13,356 nucleotides of DNA, from the NCBI GenBank assembly GCA_002323795.1, contig DCPZ01000093.1, positions 633-13,988 on the forward strand, read 5' to 3'. The notes beneath the pieces were generated by a model. That model had not been told where the DNA came from and made no database searches. It saw only the letters and a list, made by a program, of their open reading frames with translations. Numbering within the stretch: the first letter of the stretch is position 1; each line of letters starts with the position of its first letter. The translations under genes were made by a program, and so were the position numbers. Source of the DNA: Flavobacteriales bacterium UBA1531 (lineage in GTDB: Bacteria; Bacteroidota; Bacteroidia; Flavobacteriales_D; Sanyastnellaceae). Of the stretch, positions 5,736 to 13,356 are shown in pieces.

Positions 5736-7448
5736 ATGTCTCCAACTCCTTCAGAAATTAAAACAACGCCTACGAGCTCAGCTGCGCCTGATACCGTGCG
5801 AAACAGCCGTTACATTTTTGTCACAGGAGGAGTAAGCTCAAGTTTGGGCAAAGGCATTGTGAGTGCTTCTTTGGCGAAGCTGCTGCAAGCCCGTGGATAT
5901 TCTGTAACCATTCAGAAATTGGATCCATACATCAATGTGGATCCAGGCACGCTCAACCCATATGAGCACGGTGAGTGTTACGTCACCGTAGATGGCGCTG
6001 AAACTGACCTCGACTTGGGCCACTATGAACGTTTTTTAAATGTGCCGACAACGCAAGCCAACAACATCACCACAGGGCGCATATACCAATCTGTGATTGA
6101 TAAAGAGCGGCGCGGAGAATACCTCGGTCGGACAGTTCAAATCATTCCGCACATCACCGATGAAATCAAGCGCAGTGTGCAAATTCTTGGCGCTGAGTCC
6201 AATTATGATTTCGTCATTACGGAGATTGGAGGAACCGTTGGAGACATTGAATCTCTGCCCTACATAGAGGCTGTTCGTCAAATGAAGTGGGAATGTCCCG
6301 AAGAGACTTTAGTCGTGCACCTCACTCTCATTCCTTATTTAGCCGCAGCAGGGGAGCTTAAAACCAAACCAACTCAGCACTCGGTGAAACAACTTTTGGA
6401 ATTTGGAGTTCAGCCCGACATTTTGGTTTGCAGAACAGAGCACAAATTGACCGAAGCCATCCGAACCAAGGTGGCCAGATTTTGCAATGTTGCACCCAAC
6501 GCAGTCATCGAAAGCATCGATGCAGAAACCATTTACGATGTTCCCTTGCTGATGCAATCGGAAAAATTCGACGAGGTCGTTCTCCAAAAGCTTGGAATGT
6601 CATTTGAGGACACAGAGCCTGACTTGAATACATGGAAGCAATTCTTGGAACATCACAAGAACCCAAAGTCCATCGTCAAAATTGGACTCATCGGCAAATA
6701 TGTCGAACTGAAAGACAGCTACAAATCCATTGCCGAATCGTTGATCCATGCGGGTGCAAAGCTAGAAGCCAAGGTGGAAATCGAATGGATTCACAGTGAA
6801 ACCGTGATGGCCAAAAATGCCAGTCAGATTCTTGGGGAATTGGATGGCATTCTGGTTGCACCAGGCTTCGGATCTCGTGGAATCGATGGGAAAATCGAAA
6901 CCATCACTCATGCTCGAAATCATCATGTTCCATTCTTCGGAATTTGCCTTGGCATGCAATGTGCCGTGATTGAATTTGCACGCAACGTGCTGCAATTGGA
7001 TGATGCACATTCAACCGAAATCAAGGAATACACCACGCACCCCGTCATTGACTTGATGGCTGAACAAAAAAGTGTCCAAAATATGGGGGGAACGATGAGG
7101 CTTGGAGCCTACCCTTGCAATTTGCAAGCAGGAACTAAAGCCAGGGAAGCATATGGCACGGATCGAATCGAAGAGCGTCATCGCCACCGTTATGAGTTCA
7201 ATGATGCTTATTTAACCCAGTTCGAGTCCAATGGCATGATTGCTTCTGGCAGAAACCCCAATTCCGGATTGGTCGAAATGGTCGAAATCCCAGAGCACCC
7301 TTGGTACGTAGCCTCTCAATTTCATCCAGAATATTCGAGTACGGTTGAAGCACCCCATCCGCTGTTCATATCATTCGTAGAAGCTTCTATCAAAAACAGG
7401 CAAGCCAGAGCGAATAGGCCAACTGAACATTCGAACAAAGCCTCATAA
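5736..7448 (+). CDS. pyrG: CTP synthase (glutamine-hydrolysing)
   Basis: This 570-residue cytoplasmic enzyme makes CTP from UTP, ATP and glutamine, the last step of pyrimidine nucleotide synthesis. The synthetase domain opens with YIFVTGGVSSSLGKG (P-loop lysine 39), followed by KLDPYINVDPGTLNPYEHGE and the DGAETDLDLGHYERF segment. The C-terminal class I glutamine amidotransferase domain has GICLGMQ (nucleophile C404) and SQFHPEYSS (H530, E532). Length is slightly above normal because about 24 extra residues rich in Ser/Thr/Pro precede the conserved core. ATG 5736 is chosen because the open frame upstream offers only a TTG (5640), which would put promoter and hairpin inside the gene; a GTG at 5796 would give a core-length protein. 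It is convergent with the polysaccharide operon, with 3 bp between stop codons. Confidence 0.97.
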   Translation: MSPTPSEIKTTPTSSAAPDTVRNSRYIFVTGGVSSSLGKGIVSASLAKLLQARGYSVTIQKLDPYINVDPGTLNPYEHGECYVTVDGAETDLDLGHYERFLNVPTTQANNITTGRIYQSVIDKERRGEYLGRTVQIIPHITDEIKRSVQILGAESNYDFVITEIGGTVGDIESLPYIEAVRQMKWECPEETLVVHLTLIPYLAAAGELKTKPTQHSVKQLLEFGVQPDILVCRTEHKLTEAIRTKVARFCNVAPNAVIESIDAETIYDVPLLMQSEKFDEVVLQKLGMSFEDTEPDLNTWKQFLEHHKNPKSIVKIGLIGKYVELKDSYKSIAESLIHAGAKLEAKVEIEWIHSETVMAKNASQILGELDGILVAPGFGSRGIDGKIETITHARNHHVPFFGICLGMQCAVIEFARNVLQLDDAHSTEIKEYTTHPVIDLMAEQKSVQNMGGTMRLGAYPCNLQAGTKAREAYGTDRIEERHRHRYEFNDAYLTQFESNGMIASGRNPNSGLVEMVEIPEHPWYVASQFHPEYSSTVEAPHPLFISFVEASIKNRQARANRPTEHSNKAS

Positions 7449-7451
7449 AAT

Positions 7452-8726
7452 TTAAGCTTCTTCGTTGACCTCCCTTCCAGAGCTCAACAAAAGCCCGAAA
7501 AATAAGATTGCAACAACGCCTTGCTGCAACTCAAACAAACTTTCAACGGTGCCGTTCATAGCCACAGCCAAGGTCCATATCGCTATTTCAAACCCTCCCA
7601 CTTGAAGGGCTTTCCACATGAAGGTTATAAAGAAAAGGAACATGCCCAATAGAGCTAGCCATCCCAAACGAACACCAATCTGAAGCCAAATGCTATGAGG
7701 GTTCATGTTTTTTTCCTTCGCGTAAAGCGATCCATCGCGCTCATAAATTTGTAAAAGGGATGATGTTATGTCACCCGTTCCGACCCCAAAGGGATTGGAT
7801 TGAAGCAATTGGAGCGCTGCATTCCAAGCTTGCATTCGCCCTCCCGTCGAACCCGTTTTTACCACAATAGGGGCTTCCGATGCATTGATCATTGTATTCG
7901 AGTTCATGGATTGCAACCCATCATTGGATGAAACCTGAGCGGTCGTTCCTTGCCCCAAATAAGATTGAAATTCCTGCATTCGACCTCCATCAGCCCACCA
8001 CGCTCCTGAGATCAATAGAAGCATAGAAGCTAAAAGCCAACGGGCCTCGTTTTGGGAAACTTTGAATCTTCTCAGGGACTCAATGCCAAGGACCAAAATT
8101 CCGATTCCCCAGCCAGCCTTTGAAGCCAAAATACCAATGGCCAGTCCACCAAAGATTACAACCACCTTCCCCAACAAGTCTTGGGCAGAACTCAACAGAA
8201 TACCTGTGAGCATGTACAACGCCATGTATGAGGGGTGAAATGGCCCTGCAAAGCCATCGTAGCGCATCAAAGACCAATCGCCGATCCAAAGGGCTTCAAA
8301 AAAACGCCAGGCCAAATAAGTCAGCAATCCAGCTTGAAATGCTCGTGACGATCTACTTTTCCATGAATGAGTAAGGGCCAATGAATTCAACTGCCAAAAC
8401 AACAAGGGCAACAAGAAAAAGCTAAATTTAACTTCCAGCGCAAACCACCCTTCGGAAAGCTCTTCCGTCCAAAGCATTCCCATGCAGATTGCGACAAAAT
8501 AAAGCAATGAGGCACCCCCGAATAATTTCAATAGAAAACTGATTTGAAGACGGTTCGCATCCCGATTTATGGCAATTAAATTGGCAAAAAAACAAGTCAA
8601 AGAGACGACGGTCCACAGCGCAAGGGTCAACGAAGTAAAACGTGGATGAATGGGTATCAAAAACGCCGTTATCATCGGCATCCAAGACAAGACCCTCACC
8701 AACGTCTGGCTCACTGTTTGGCTCAT
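7452..8726 (-). CDS. O-antigen ligase/polymerase-family membrane protein (Wzy_C type)
   Basis: This 424-residue inner-membrane protein has about ten to twelve hydrophobic helices and a large periplasmic loop (about residues 243-345). The loop carries the family's key residues: GGRMQAWNAAL (R297), the NPFGVGTGD turn (311-319) and NPHSIWLQIGVRLG (342-355, H344). The C-terminal ELQQGVVAILFFGLLLS helix is also typical. Such proteins transfer lipid-linked glycans to lipid A core or polymerise glycan repeats; ligase and polymerase cannot be told apart here. Its ATG overlaps the stop of the upstream glycosyltransferase gene (ATGA), showing cotranscription and probable translational coupling. It is the last gene of the minus-strand operon. 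The loop segment 250-292 is rich in Ser, Asn, Gln and Thr and probably variable. Confidence 0.85.
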   Translation of the reverse strand: MSQTVSQTLVRVLSWMPMITAFLIPIHPRFTSLTLALWTVVSLTCFFANLIAINRDANRLQISFLLKLFGGASLLYFVAICMGMLWTEELSEGWFALEVKFSFFLLPLLFWQLNSLALTHSWKSRSSRAFQAGLLTYLAWRFFEALWIGDWSLMRYDGFAGPFHPSYMALYMLTGILLSSAQDLLGKVVVIFGGLAIGILASKAGWGIGILVLGIESLRRFKVSQNEARWLLASMLLLISGAWWADGGRMQEFQSYLGQGTTAQVSSNDGLQSMNSNTMINASEAPIVVKTGSTGGRMQAWNAALQLLQSNPFGVGTGDITSSLLQIYERDGSLYAKEKNMNPHSIWLQIGVRLGWLALLGMFLFFITFMWKALQVGGFEIAIWTLAVAMNGTVESLFELQQGVVAILFFGLLLSSGREVNEEA

Positions 8727-9760
8727 CGTGTAAGTTTTGCAGCGTGGTCCATTGGCCCGGAGCGCAATAGGAGAAATCTAAAAATCCCCCGCCAATATCC
8801 CCATCCATAGCCAAAATGAATCATGGCGTAGGCTCGCAAAATTCCCAAAGCATCTCGCATTGACTCTGAAACTGCAATTGCCGATCCAATGCCAACGATC
8901 AACCACATCAATACCGAGCTCATGAAAATAGAGGCTCCAAACCCATTCCAAAGGTTGTCCCAAACACCCACTCCTTCTAAGATCCAGCAAAGCCCCGATA
9001 AAACTAGTGTAGCCATGAAAATGGCAGGTATGGTTTGACGCCAGGTCGTAATGGTGCGGTGTTTTCGATTCACAAAAACCTTCCAATATCCATATTGGTG
9101 GTATTGTTTCAGCAACTTCTCGTATGTAGATCGGACGTAATATCGACTACGAATGCGCGGATCAAACCAAATGCGCCATCCGGAATGTAACAACCGATAA
9201 TTCAACTCATCATCTTGATTTCGAATCAATGCTTCGTCAAACCAACCAATTTCGTCAAGCACCACTTTACGATACGCACCAAAGGCGACTGTGTCAACAT
9301 GCCCGGCAATTCCACCCGTTCGAAACCGAGCGTCCCCCACTCCAAACGGAGTGCTCATTGCTGCACCAATTTGCCGGGAACGGTTCGAACCGTGCACTTG
9401 TTCAACCACTCCGCCCACACATCCTGATTCCGGGTGTGCTTTTAACAATTCGGAATTTCTTAACAGAAAATCTCGATCTACTTGCGCGTGAGCACCTAGT
9501 ATGATAACTGTATCGCCCTGAGACTCCGCTATTCCAGCATTCAAAGCATGAGGAGTCGTGCGCTGTGGATTGTCCACCCAACTAAATTGAGGATGCGCAT
9601 CCTGCCATTGTGCAAGGTGATCCCGCGTGCCGTCATCACTTCCTCCGTCCGCAACAATCACTTCCCAAGGCTCCCCTGGATCCATTTGATTGAGCAAACT
9701 CTGCAAAGTCGCATCGATGTATTGCGACTCGTTCAGGCAAGGAATGACAACAGAAATCAT
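8723..9760 (-). CDS. Family 2 glycosyltransferase, succinoglycan ExoA-like
   Basis: This 345-residue protein has an N-terminal GT-A domain (ISVVIPCLNES, nucleotide-binding DGGSDDGT at 38-45, HALNAG at 71-76, acceptor-site NQDDELNYRL at 181-190) followed by two or three membrane helices (about 244-262, 274-296 and perhaps 306-332). The RYYVRSTYEKLLKQYHQYGYW segment resembles ExoA-like enzymes, which add sugars to lipid-linked exopolysaccharide intermediates on the cytoplasmic face. At the usual metal-binding Asp (DxH/DxD) the sequence reads LGAHA, so Gly89 replaces Asp. The gene starts 9 bp after the GNAT-DinB stop and overlaps the ligase-like gene by 4 bp, so all three are probably one transcript. 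Confidence 0.9.
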   Translation of the reverse strand: MISVVIPCLNESQYIDATLQSLLNQMDPGEPWEVIVADGGSDDGTRDHLAQWQDAHPQFSWVDNPQRTTPHALNAGIAESQGDTVIILGAHAQVDRDFLLRNSELLKAHPESGCVGGVVEQVHGSNRSRQIGAAMSTPFGVGDARFRTGGIAGHVDTVAFGAYRKVVLDEIGWFDEALIRNQDDELNYRLLHSGWRIWFDPRIRSRYYVRSTYEKLLKQYHQYGYWKVFVNRKHRTITTWRQTIPAIFMATLVLSGLCWILEGVGVWDNLWNGFGASIFMSSVLMWLIVGIGSAIAVSESMRDALGILRAYAMIHFGYGWGYWRGIFRFLLLRSGPMDHAAKLTR

Positions 9761-9769
9761 ACGATTGTC

Positions 9770-10750
9770 TTAGCGCTGGAGTCTCTCCAGCTGTTTAATG
9801 TGGTGATCAATGTGTGCATTGGCGAACGCAAAAGTATCGGAGAGTGAAAGGTATCCCGCCAATGGATGCCGAAATAACTTGACTGTCCACCAGCCTGAAT
9901 CTTGATAGAACTCCTCCAGTTGATGCCACATGGCATCCTGGGTCTTTTGCCAATCCTTCAAGGCGTCCGCCAAATTCGCCAAATTCGCATCGGGCGAGAC
10001 CGCGCCACCCGTAGGATCTTTCCATCGACGATTGGAAAGTAGGGCCCGAATCAACTCCATCCCTGCTTGGTCAGATTCTAAATCTGATTGCGGCAAGTCC
10101 GACCATTGGGCTTTGGATTTCTTCGCCAAATAACTCCACATTCCATGCTCAGAAAGATGCAAGTGCTGAAGGACTTGGTCAGCTCCCCAATCGTCGCGAT
10201 TATGGGGCTTGGCATTTGCCGGAACGGTATTTAACGCTGCTAGAAATCGCACGACAGCAGCAGCATGTTGATCCCTCCAAAAACGCAAAGTTTCAGCTGG
10301 TCGAATCATTTGAATGTGCGGGATTCCATCTTCGAGGTAACCCTCACCGCTACACACAAAACCCAAGTTTTCATAAAACTCGATCAGATACTGTTGAGCA
10401 GAAATCTTAACCGGCTGACCAGGCCAGCGCCGTTGGCAAATCCGAATGGCACGATGCATCAATTCACGGCCCAATCCACTCCCTCGTTCAGAGTGCGCTA
10501 TGACAACTCGGCCAATGCTTGGTTCAGCATACGACACTCCGGGTGGAACCATTCGAGCAGTTGCCAGAGCGGCTTGACCAGGCTGAGCATCAAGAGCCAA
10601 AGCAAAAAGATGAATGGACAGAGGATCTTTGTCATCCAAATCTGGGTAGACACAATCCTGTTCGACCACAAAAACATCTGAACGAAGACGCAACGCAGCA
10701 TACATCTCAGCTGCCTTCCAATCTTTCCAAGTTGTTTCCGTCCATTTCAC
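9770..10750 (-). CDS. Fused ElaA-like GNAT acetyltransferase and DinB/YfiT-like domain protein
   Basis: From GTG 10750 this is 326 residues in one uninterrupted frame. Residues 1-150 resemble ElaA-type GNAT N-acetyltransferases: YAALRLRSDVFVVEQDCVYPDLD, the acetyl-CoA loop RGSGLGREL (89-97), FYENLGF, and GEGYLEDGIPHIQM at the end. Residues about 155-326 form a DinB-superfamily four-helix bundle with WGADQVLQHLHLSEH (H196, H198, H202) and a terminal HIDHHIKQLERL (H313-x3-H317), the usual His triad for a metal. DinB/YfiT proteins include thiol-dependent transferases; the substrate here is unknown. GTG 10750 gives the short MKW start usual for ElaA. An alternative ATG at 10813 would add 21 unconserved residues and overlap the uup start. 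It heads the operon with the glycosyltransferase and ligase-like genes. Confidence 0.82.
   Translation of the reverse strand: MKWTETTWKDWKAAEMYAALRLRSDVFVVEQDCVYPDLDDKDPLSIHLFALALDAQPGQAALATARMVPPGVSYAEPSIGRVVIAHSERGSGLGRELMHRAIRICQRRWPGQPVKISAQQYLIEFYENLGFVCSGEGYLEDGIPHIQMIRPAETLRFWRDQHAAAVVRFLAALNTVPANAKPHNRDDWGADQVLQHLHLSEHGMWSYLAKKSKAQWSDLPQSDLESDQAGMELIRALLSNRRWKDPTGGAVSPDANLANLADALKDWQKTQDAMWHQLEEFYQDSGWWTVKLFRHPLAGYLSLSDTFAFANAHIDHHIKQLERLQR
9969..9986. repeat. Two tandem copies of a 9-bp unit
   Basis: GCCAAATTC occurs twice in a row, followed by GC. On the minus strand it encodes the repeated ANL of the ANLANLAD segment in the DinB part of the fusion protein. It is in frame and probably a small past duplication. 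Confidence 0.8.
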
Positions 10751-10798
10751 GCGGCAATTTACAATGTGAACGGCGGTAATATTCGTCCCGCTCCGCAG

Positions 10799-10806
10799 TA
10801 CTTTCG
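10799..10806 (+). promoter_or_regulatory. Near-consensus -7 box before uup
   Basis: TACTTTCG differs from TAnnTTTG at one base and ends 5 nt before the uup ATG, the same spacing seen at the EI24 and metalloregulator genes. No -33 TTG is found at 17-23 nt, so this is weak. Confidence 0.25.
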
Positions 10807-10811
10807 CATCC

Positions 10812-12722
10812 ATGGCCGCCACGAACATATTATCCGTCGAAAACCTCAGCAAGCGCTTCGGCGAAAGGCTTTTGTTCGAGGGCATCAACTTTGGACTTTC
10901 ACAAGGACAGAAAACTGCTCTTGTTGCAAGAAATGGCAGCGGGAAAAGCACACTGCTGCACTGCATCTGTGCGTTAGAGCCTTATGACGACGGTCGGGTG
11001 AGTATGGGAGGTGAAGTGCGTTGGTGCATCTTACAACAAGAACCTCCTTACCAAAAAGCAGAGAGCATCCTCGACAATCTTTATTCGGGCGATCTCGATG
11101 CGGTGCAGGCCTTGCACGCCTACACCCTTTCGTTGCAAAACCCTGATGATGCATCTGCTGCCCAACTCGCTTATGACGATATGGATCGCACACAAGCTTG
11201 GGATTTTGAAGCCCGCGGCAAGGAAATTCTGGGAAAACTGAATTTGCATGATCTGACCCGAACAATGGGCTCGTTGAGTGGCGGTGAACGCCGGCGAGTT
11301 GCACTCGCCAAAGTGCTCATCGAAGAGCCTGATTTGCTCTTTCTCGATGAGCCAACCAATCACCTCGACCTGGATATGATTCAATGGCTTGAGAAATACT
11401 TGGCTCGATCCAAGATGACGCTGTTGATGATTACCCATGACCGGTACTTTCTCGAAAATGTATGCGACACCATTTTGGAATTGGACGCCGAATCACTTTA
11501 CCGATACAAAGGCAACTATAGCTACTACCTCGAAAAGCGTGAGGAACGTCAAGAAATTGCACTGGTAAACCGAGAGCGAGCACGCAGTTCATTCAAGCGT
11601 GAATTGGCCTGGATGCGATCCACTCCTTCTGCCCGAACGGGCAAGTCCAAAGCGCGAATCGATCGATTTTACGAAATCAAAAAGCAAGCCCGAGTGAGTC
11701 TTGAGGAAGATCCAATGCACATCAAACTCAACCCACATCGACTCGGTGGGAAGGTGGTGGAATTGCATAAAATTAGCCAAGGATTTGGAGGTAGGACATT
11801 GTTCCGTAGCCTCACCCATCACTTCAAACGCTTCGAACGCATCGGAATCGTAGGCGCCAATGGCTCAGGAAAATCCTCATTGCTCGAATTGATTACCCAG
11901 CAGACTGAACCCAAAACAGGAAAAGTTGTAGTGGGCGAAACCGTCGTTTTTGGTCATTACCATCAGTCGGGGGCGCAATTTCCTGAAGGCATGCGGGTCA
12001 TTGAAGCAATCTATGAGATTGCGGAGTTCATGCAACTGCAAGGAGGTCAAAAAATCACGGCTTCGCAATTGTTGGAGCGATTTCTTTTCCCGCGGTCATC
12101 TCATCACCAACTCATTTCACTGCTCAGTGGTGGAGAAAAAAAACGATTGCACCTTCTGCAGGTGCTGATGGCAAACCCCAACTTCTTGATCCTTGACGAG
12201 CCCACGAATGACCTTGACATATACAGCCTTCAAATCCTCGAAGAATTTCTGCTTGACTTTCCCGGATGCCTCATCATCGTGAGCCATGACCGCTACTTCA
12301 TGGATCGATTGGTCGAACACATCTGGGTGCTGGGGTCCGATGTCGGTGAGCCTGGGTCAGTACAAGATTTTCCTGGCAATTATTCTCAATATCGACTGGA
12401 AGACGCTGAGCGGAAAGCCCTTCAGCGCAATTCAAAAGCAGTCCAAGCTACTGGTGCTGATTCAGCAAACTCCGAAAGCACCACTGATGTGCCGAAAAAC
12501 GACTACTCCAAGCGACTTTCGTTCAAGGAAAAATATGAGCTGGAACAGTTGGAGAAAGACTTGGGAGCGCTGGAAAAAAGAAAAGAAGAGTTGACTACTA
12601 AGCTTTACAACGATCACGATCACGAGGAACTTCAGCGTCTTGGAGACGAGCTGAAGACTGTGACGGAAAAGCTTGAAACAGCAGAGCTTCGATGGCTCGA
12701 ACTAGCCGACCGTGCATCCTGA
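10812..12722 (+). CDS. uup: ABC-F family ATPase, Uup type
   Basis: This 636-residue soluble protein has two ABC cassettes and no membrane part. Cassette 1 has Walker A ARNGSGKST (39-47), signature LSGGE (155-159), Walker B FLDEPTNHLDL (177-187) and switch H209. Cassette 2 has GANGSGKSS (348-356), LSGGE (438-442), LILDEPTNDLD (459-469) and H492. The linker between cassettes (about 235-300, basic, ending in KARIDRFYEIKKQ) is the P-site tRNA-interaction motif of ABC-F proteins. A C-terminal coiled coil (about 568-634), typical of Uup, can bind branched DNA in other species. ABC-F proteins act on ribosomes; Uup-type members are linked to translation and to tolerance of transposon excision. The first P-loop glycine is Ala39; I believe this is common in Bacteroidota homologues. 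No resistance role is implied. It is convergent with the reductase gene, 23 bp apart. Confidence 0.93.
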   Translation: MAATNILSVENLSKRFGERLLFEGINFGLSQGQKTALVARNGSGKSTLLHCICALEPYDDGRVSMGGEVRWCILQQEPPYQKAESILDNLYSGDLDAVQALHAYTLSLQNPDDASAAQLAYDDMDRTQAWDFEARGKEILGKLNLHDLTRTMGSLSGGERRRVALAKVLIEEPDLLFLDEPTNHLDLDMIQWLEKYLARSKMTLLMITHDRYFLENVCDTILELDAESLYRYKGNYSYYLEKREERQEIALVNRERARSSFKRELAWMRSTPSARTGKSKARIDRFYEIKKQARVSLEEDPMHIKLNPHRLGGKVVELHKISQGFGGRTLFRSLTHHFKRFERIGIVGANGSGKSSLLELITQQTEPKTGKVVVGETVVFGHYHQSGAQFPEGMRVIEAIYEIAEFMQLQGGQKITASQLLERFLFPRSSHHQLISLLSGGEKKRLHLLQVLMANPNFLILDEPTNDLDIYSLQILEEFLLDFPGCLIIVSHDRYFMDRLVEHIWVLGSDVGEPGSVQDFPGNYSQYRLEDAERKALQRNSKAVQATGADSANSESTTDVPKNDYSKRLSFKEKYELEQLEKDLGALEKRKEELTTKLYNDHDHEELQRLGDELKTVTEKLETAELRWLELADRAS

Positions 12723-12745
12723 GCGTTGATCAAATACCGCCAAAA

Positions 12746-13356
12746 TTACTGTTGGTCAAAGTCCACTTCAAATGAACCTTCTCCCACCAACTTGGCCTGA
12801 CAGGTCAGAGCAAACCCAGCGTCTGTCTCAGAAGCCTCCAAAGCATAATTCACATCCATCTCAACATCGCCCTTGGTCATTTTTGCTCGGCATGTGCAAC
12901 AAACACCTCCGAGACAACTGTAGGGAGCATCGAGACCAGCATCCAAGGCCGCATCAATGATTGATTTGCCTTCAGGCACTCGCACAACTGTGGTGAGACC
13001 ATCCAGGATGATGGATAATTCTTTTCCTTCGTCCACAGCACCTGAGGCCCCTTCTGAGATTATCGAAGTTGCTTCTGCCTTTGGAGCACTTGAAGTGAAA
13101 AGCTCAAACTTAACCTTCTCCGCATCCATTCCCGCTTCTTCCAATGCTGCTTTGCAACCCCAAATCATTTCTTCTGGACCACACAAAAAAGCAGCATCCA
13201 TTTCTGCTGTATCAACCCATTGACTCGCCAATATAGCCGCACACTTCTTCTGGTCAAGCCGTCCGTTGAACATAGCGATATCTTGCGGCTCCTTCGTCAT
13301 GATGTTAAACAACCTGAATCGGTTGATGTATTCATCCTTCAGTTCTTGCAGTTTTT
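12746..13356 (-). CDS. PaaE-like flavin reductase with C-terminal 2Fe-2S ferredoxin domain (N-terminus beyond window)
   Basis: The frame stays open to the right edge, so the FAD-binding N-terminus is missing; 203 codons are visible, starting KLQELKDEYINRFR. The visible part begins within the NAD(P)H-binding domain (NIMTKEPQDI, then FLCGPEEMIWGCKAALEEAGM, and FELFTS), followed by a linker rich in Ala, Ser and Glu. The last 90 or so residues are a plant-type ferredoxin with PYSCLGGVCCTCRAK (C-x4-C-x2-C) and the fourth cysteine in FALTCQAKL. This order (FAD, NAD, 2Fe-2S) is that of PaaE, the phenylacetyl-CoA epoxidase reductase, and of related oxygenase reductases. No oxygenase gene is visible here, so the electron acceptor is unknown. 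The TTG-started ORF from 13312 is not a real start, because conserved sequence continues upstream of it. Confidence 0.9.
   Translation of the reverse strand, partial: KLQELKDEYINRFRLFNIMTKEPQDIAMFNGRLDQKKCAAILASQWVDTAEMDAAFLCGPEEMIWGCKAALEEAGMDAEKVKFELFTSSAPKAEATSIISEGASGAVDEGKELSIILDGLTTVVRVPEGKSIIDAALDAGLDAPYSCLGGVCCTCRAKMTKGDVEMDVNYALEASETDAGFALTCQAKLVGEGSFEVDFDQQ

Noticed and set aside
9380..9393. 14-bp palindrome ACGGTTCGAACCGT in the glycosyltransferase gene
   Set aside because: A palindrome of this length is expected about once by chance in a window of this size; no second copy or regulatory setting was seen.
10813..10966. Longer N-terminus for the GNAT-DinB protein running into uup
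   Set aside because: It would cover the start and first cassette region of uup on the other strand and lacks GNAT homology; ElaA-like proteins begin just before the WTETTW region.
10885..11438. Several 60-140 residue minus-strand ORFs within uup
   Set aside because: They are shadows of the conserved ABC cassette coding frame, with no recognisable motifs or start signals.
12598..12630. Tandem GATCAC repeat near the end of uup
   Set aside because: Two short copies encoding NDHDHEE in the coiled-coil tail; ordinary codon coincidence.

Overview
The window looks like chromosomal DNA of a Bacteroidota member, most likely a free-living Flavobacteriales-type bacterium. The signs are a secreted protein with a type IX secretion (T9SS) C-terminal sorting signal, promoter-like TTG-N17-23-TAnnTTTG elements instead of sigma70 boxes, no Shine-Dalgarno sequences before the starts, and a Bacteroidota-type Mpl ligase. 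This phylum assignment is inference. I see no tRNA, rRNA, CRISPR array, transposase, phage gene or attachment site, and no gene-free stretch longer than about 120 bases.

Layout. 1-499 (-): secreted Kazal-type protein, cut by the left edge. 579-1421 (-): EI24/CysZ-like membrane protein. 1496-2851 (+): mpl, peptidoglycan recycling. 2874-4372 (-): two-gene operon, DtxR/MntR-type metalloregulator then ZIP metal transporter, joined by an ATGA overlap. 4491-5591 (+): AI-2E family permease. 5736-7448 (+): pyrG, CTP synthase. 7452-10750 (-): apparent three-gene operon, in transcription order a fused ElaA-type GNAT/DinB protein, an ExoA-like family 2 glycosyltransferase and an O-antigen ligase/polymerase-like membrane protein. 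10812-12722 (+): Uup-type ABC-F ATPase. 12746-13356 (-): PaaE-like flavin reductase with a C-terminal 2Fe-2S ferredoxin domain, whose N-terminus lies beyond the right edge.

How the genes work together. Most of the window is core metabolism: cell-wall recycling, metal homeostasis, CTP synthesis and ribosome-associated ATPase function. The 7452-10750 operon is an envelope-polysaccharide module headed by an unusual two-domain enzyme. Genes are tightly packed, and convergent pairs end 3, 22 and 23 bp apart with no clear intrinsic terminator.

Best leads. (1) A hairpin abuts the pyrG start codon and begins exactly where transcription should start at a CCCG run, which resembles the pyrC/pyrD-type CTP-sensing start-site switch of enterobacteria. 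(2) A single polypeptide fuses an ElaA-like acetyltransferase to a DinB/YfiT-like metal-binding domain. (3) Two genes have a complete promoter whose -7 box ends exactly 5 nt before ATG, predicting leaderless or nearly leaderless mRNAs; for the metalloregulator this also decides the start codon, and a DtxR-like half-site lies in the promoter spacer. I found no clearly new multi-gene system.
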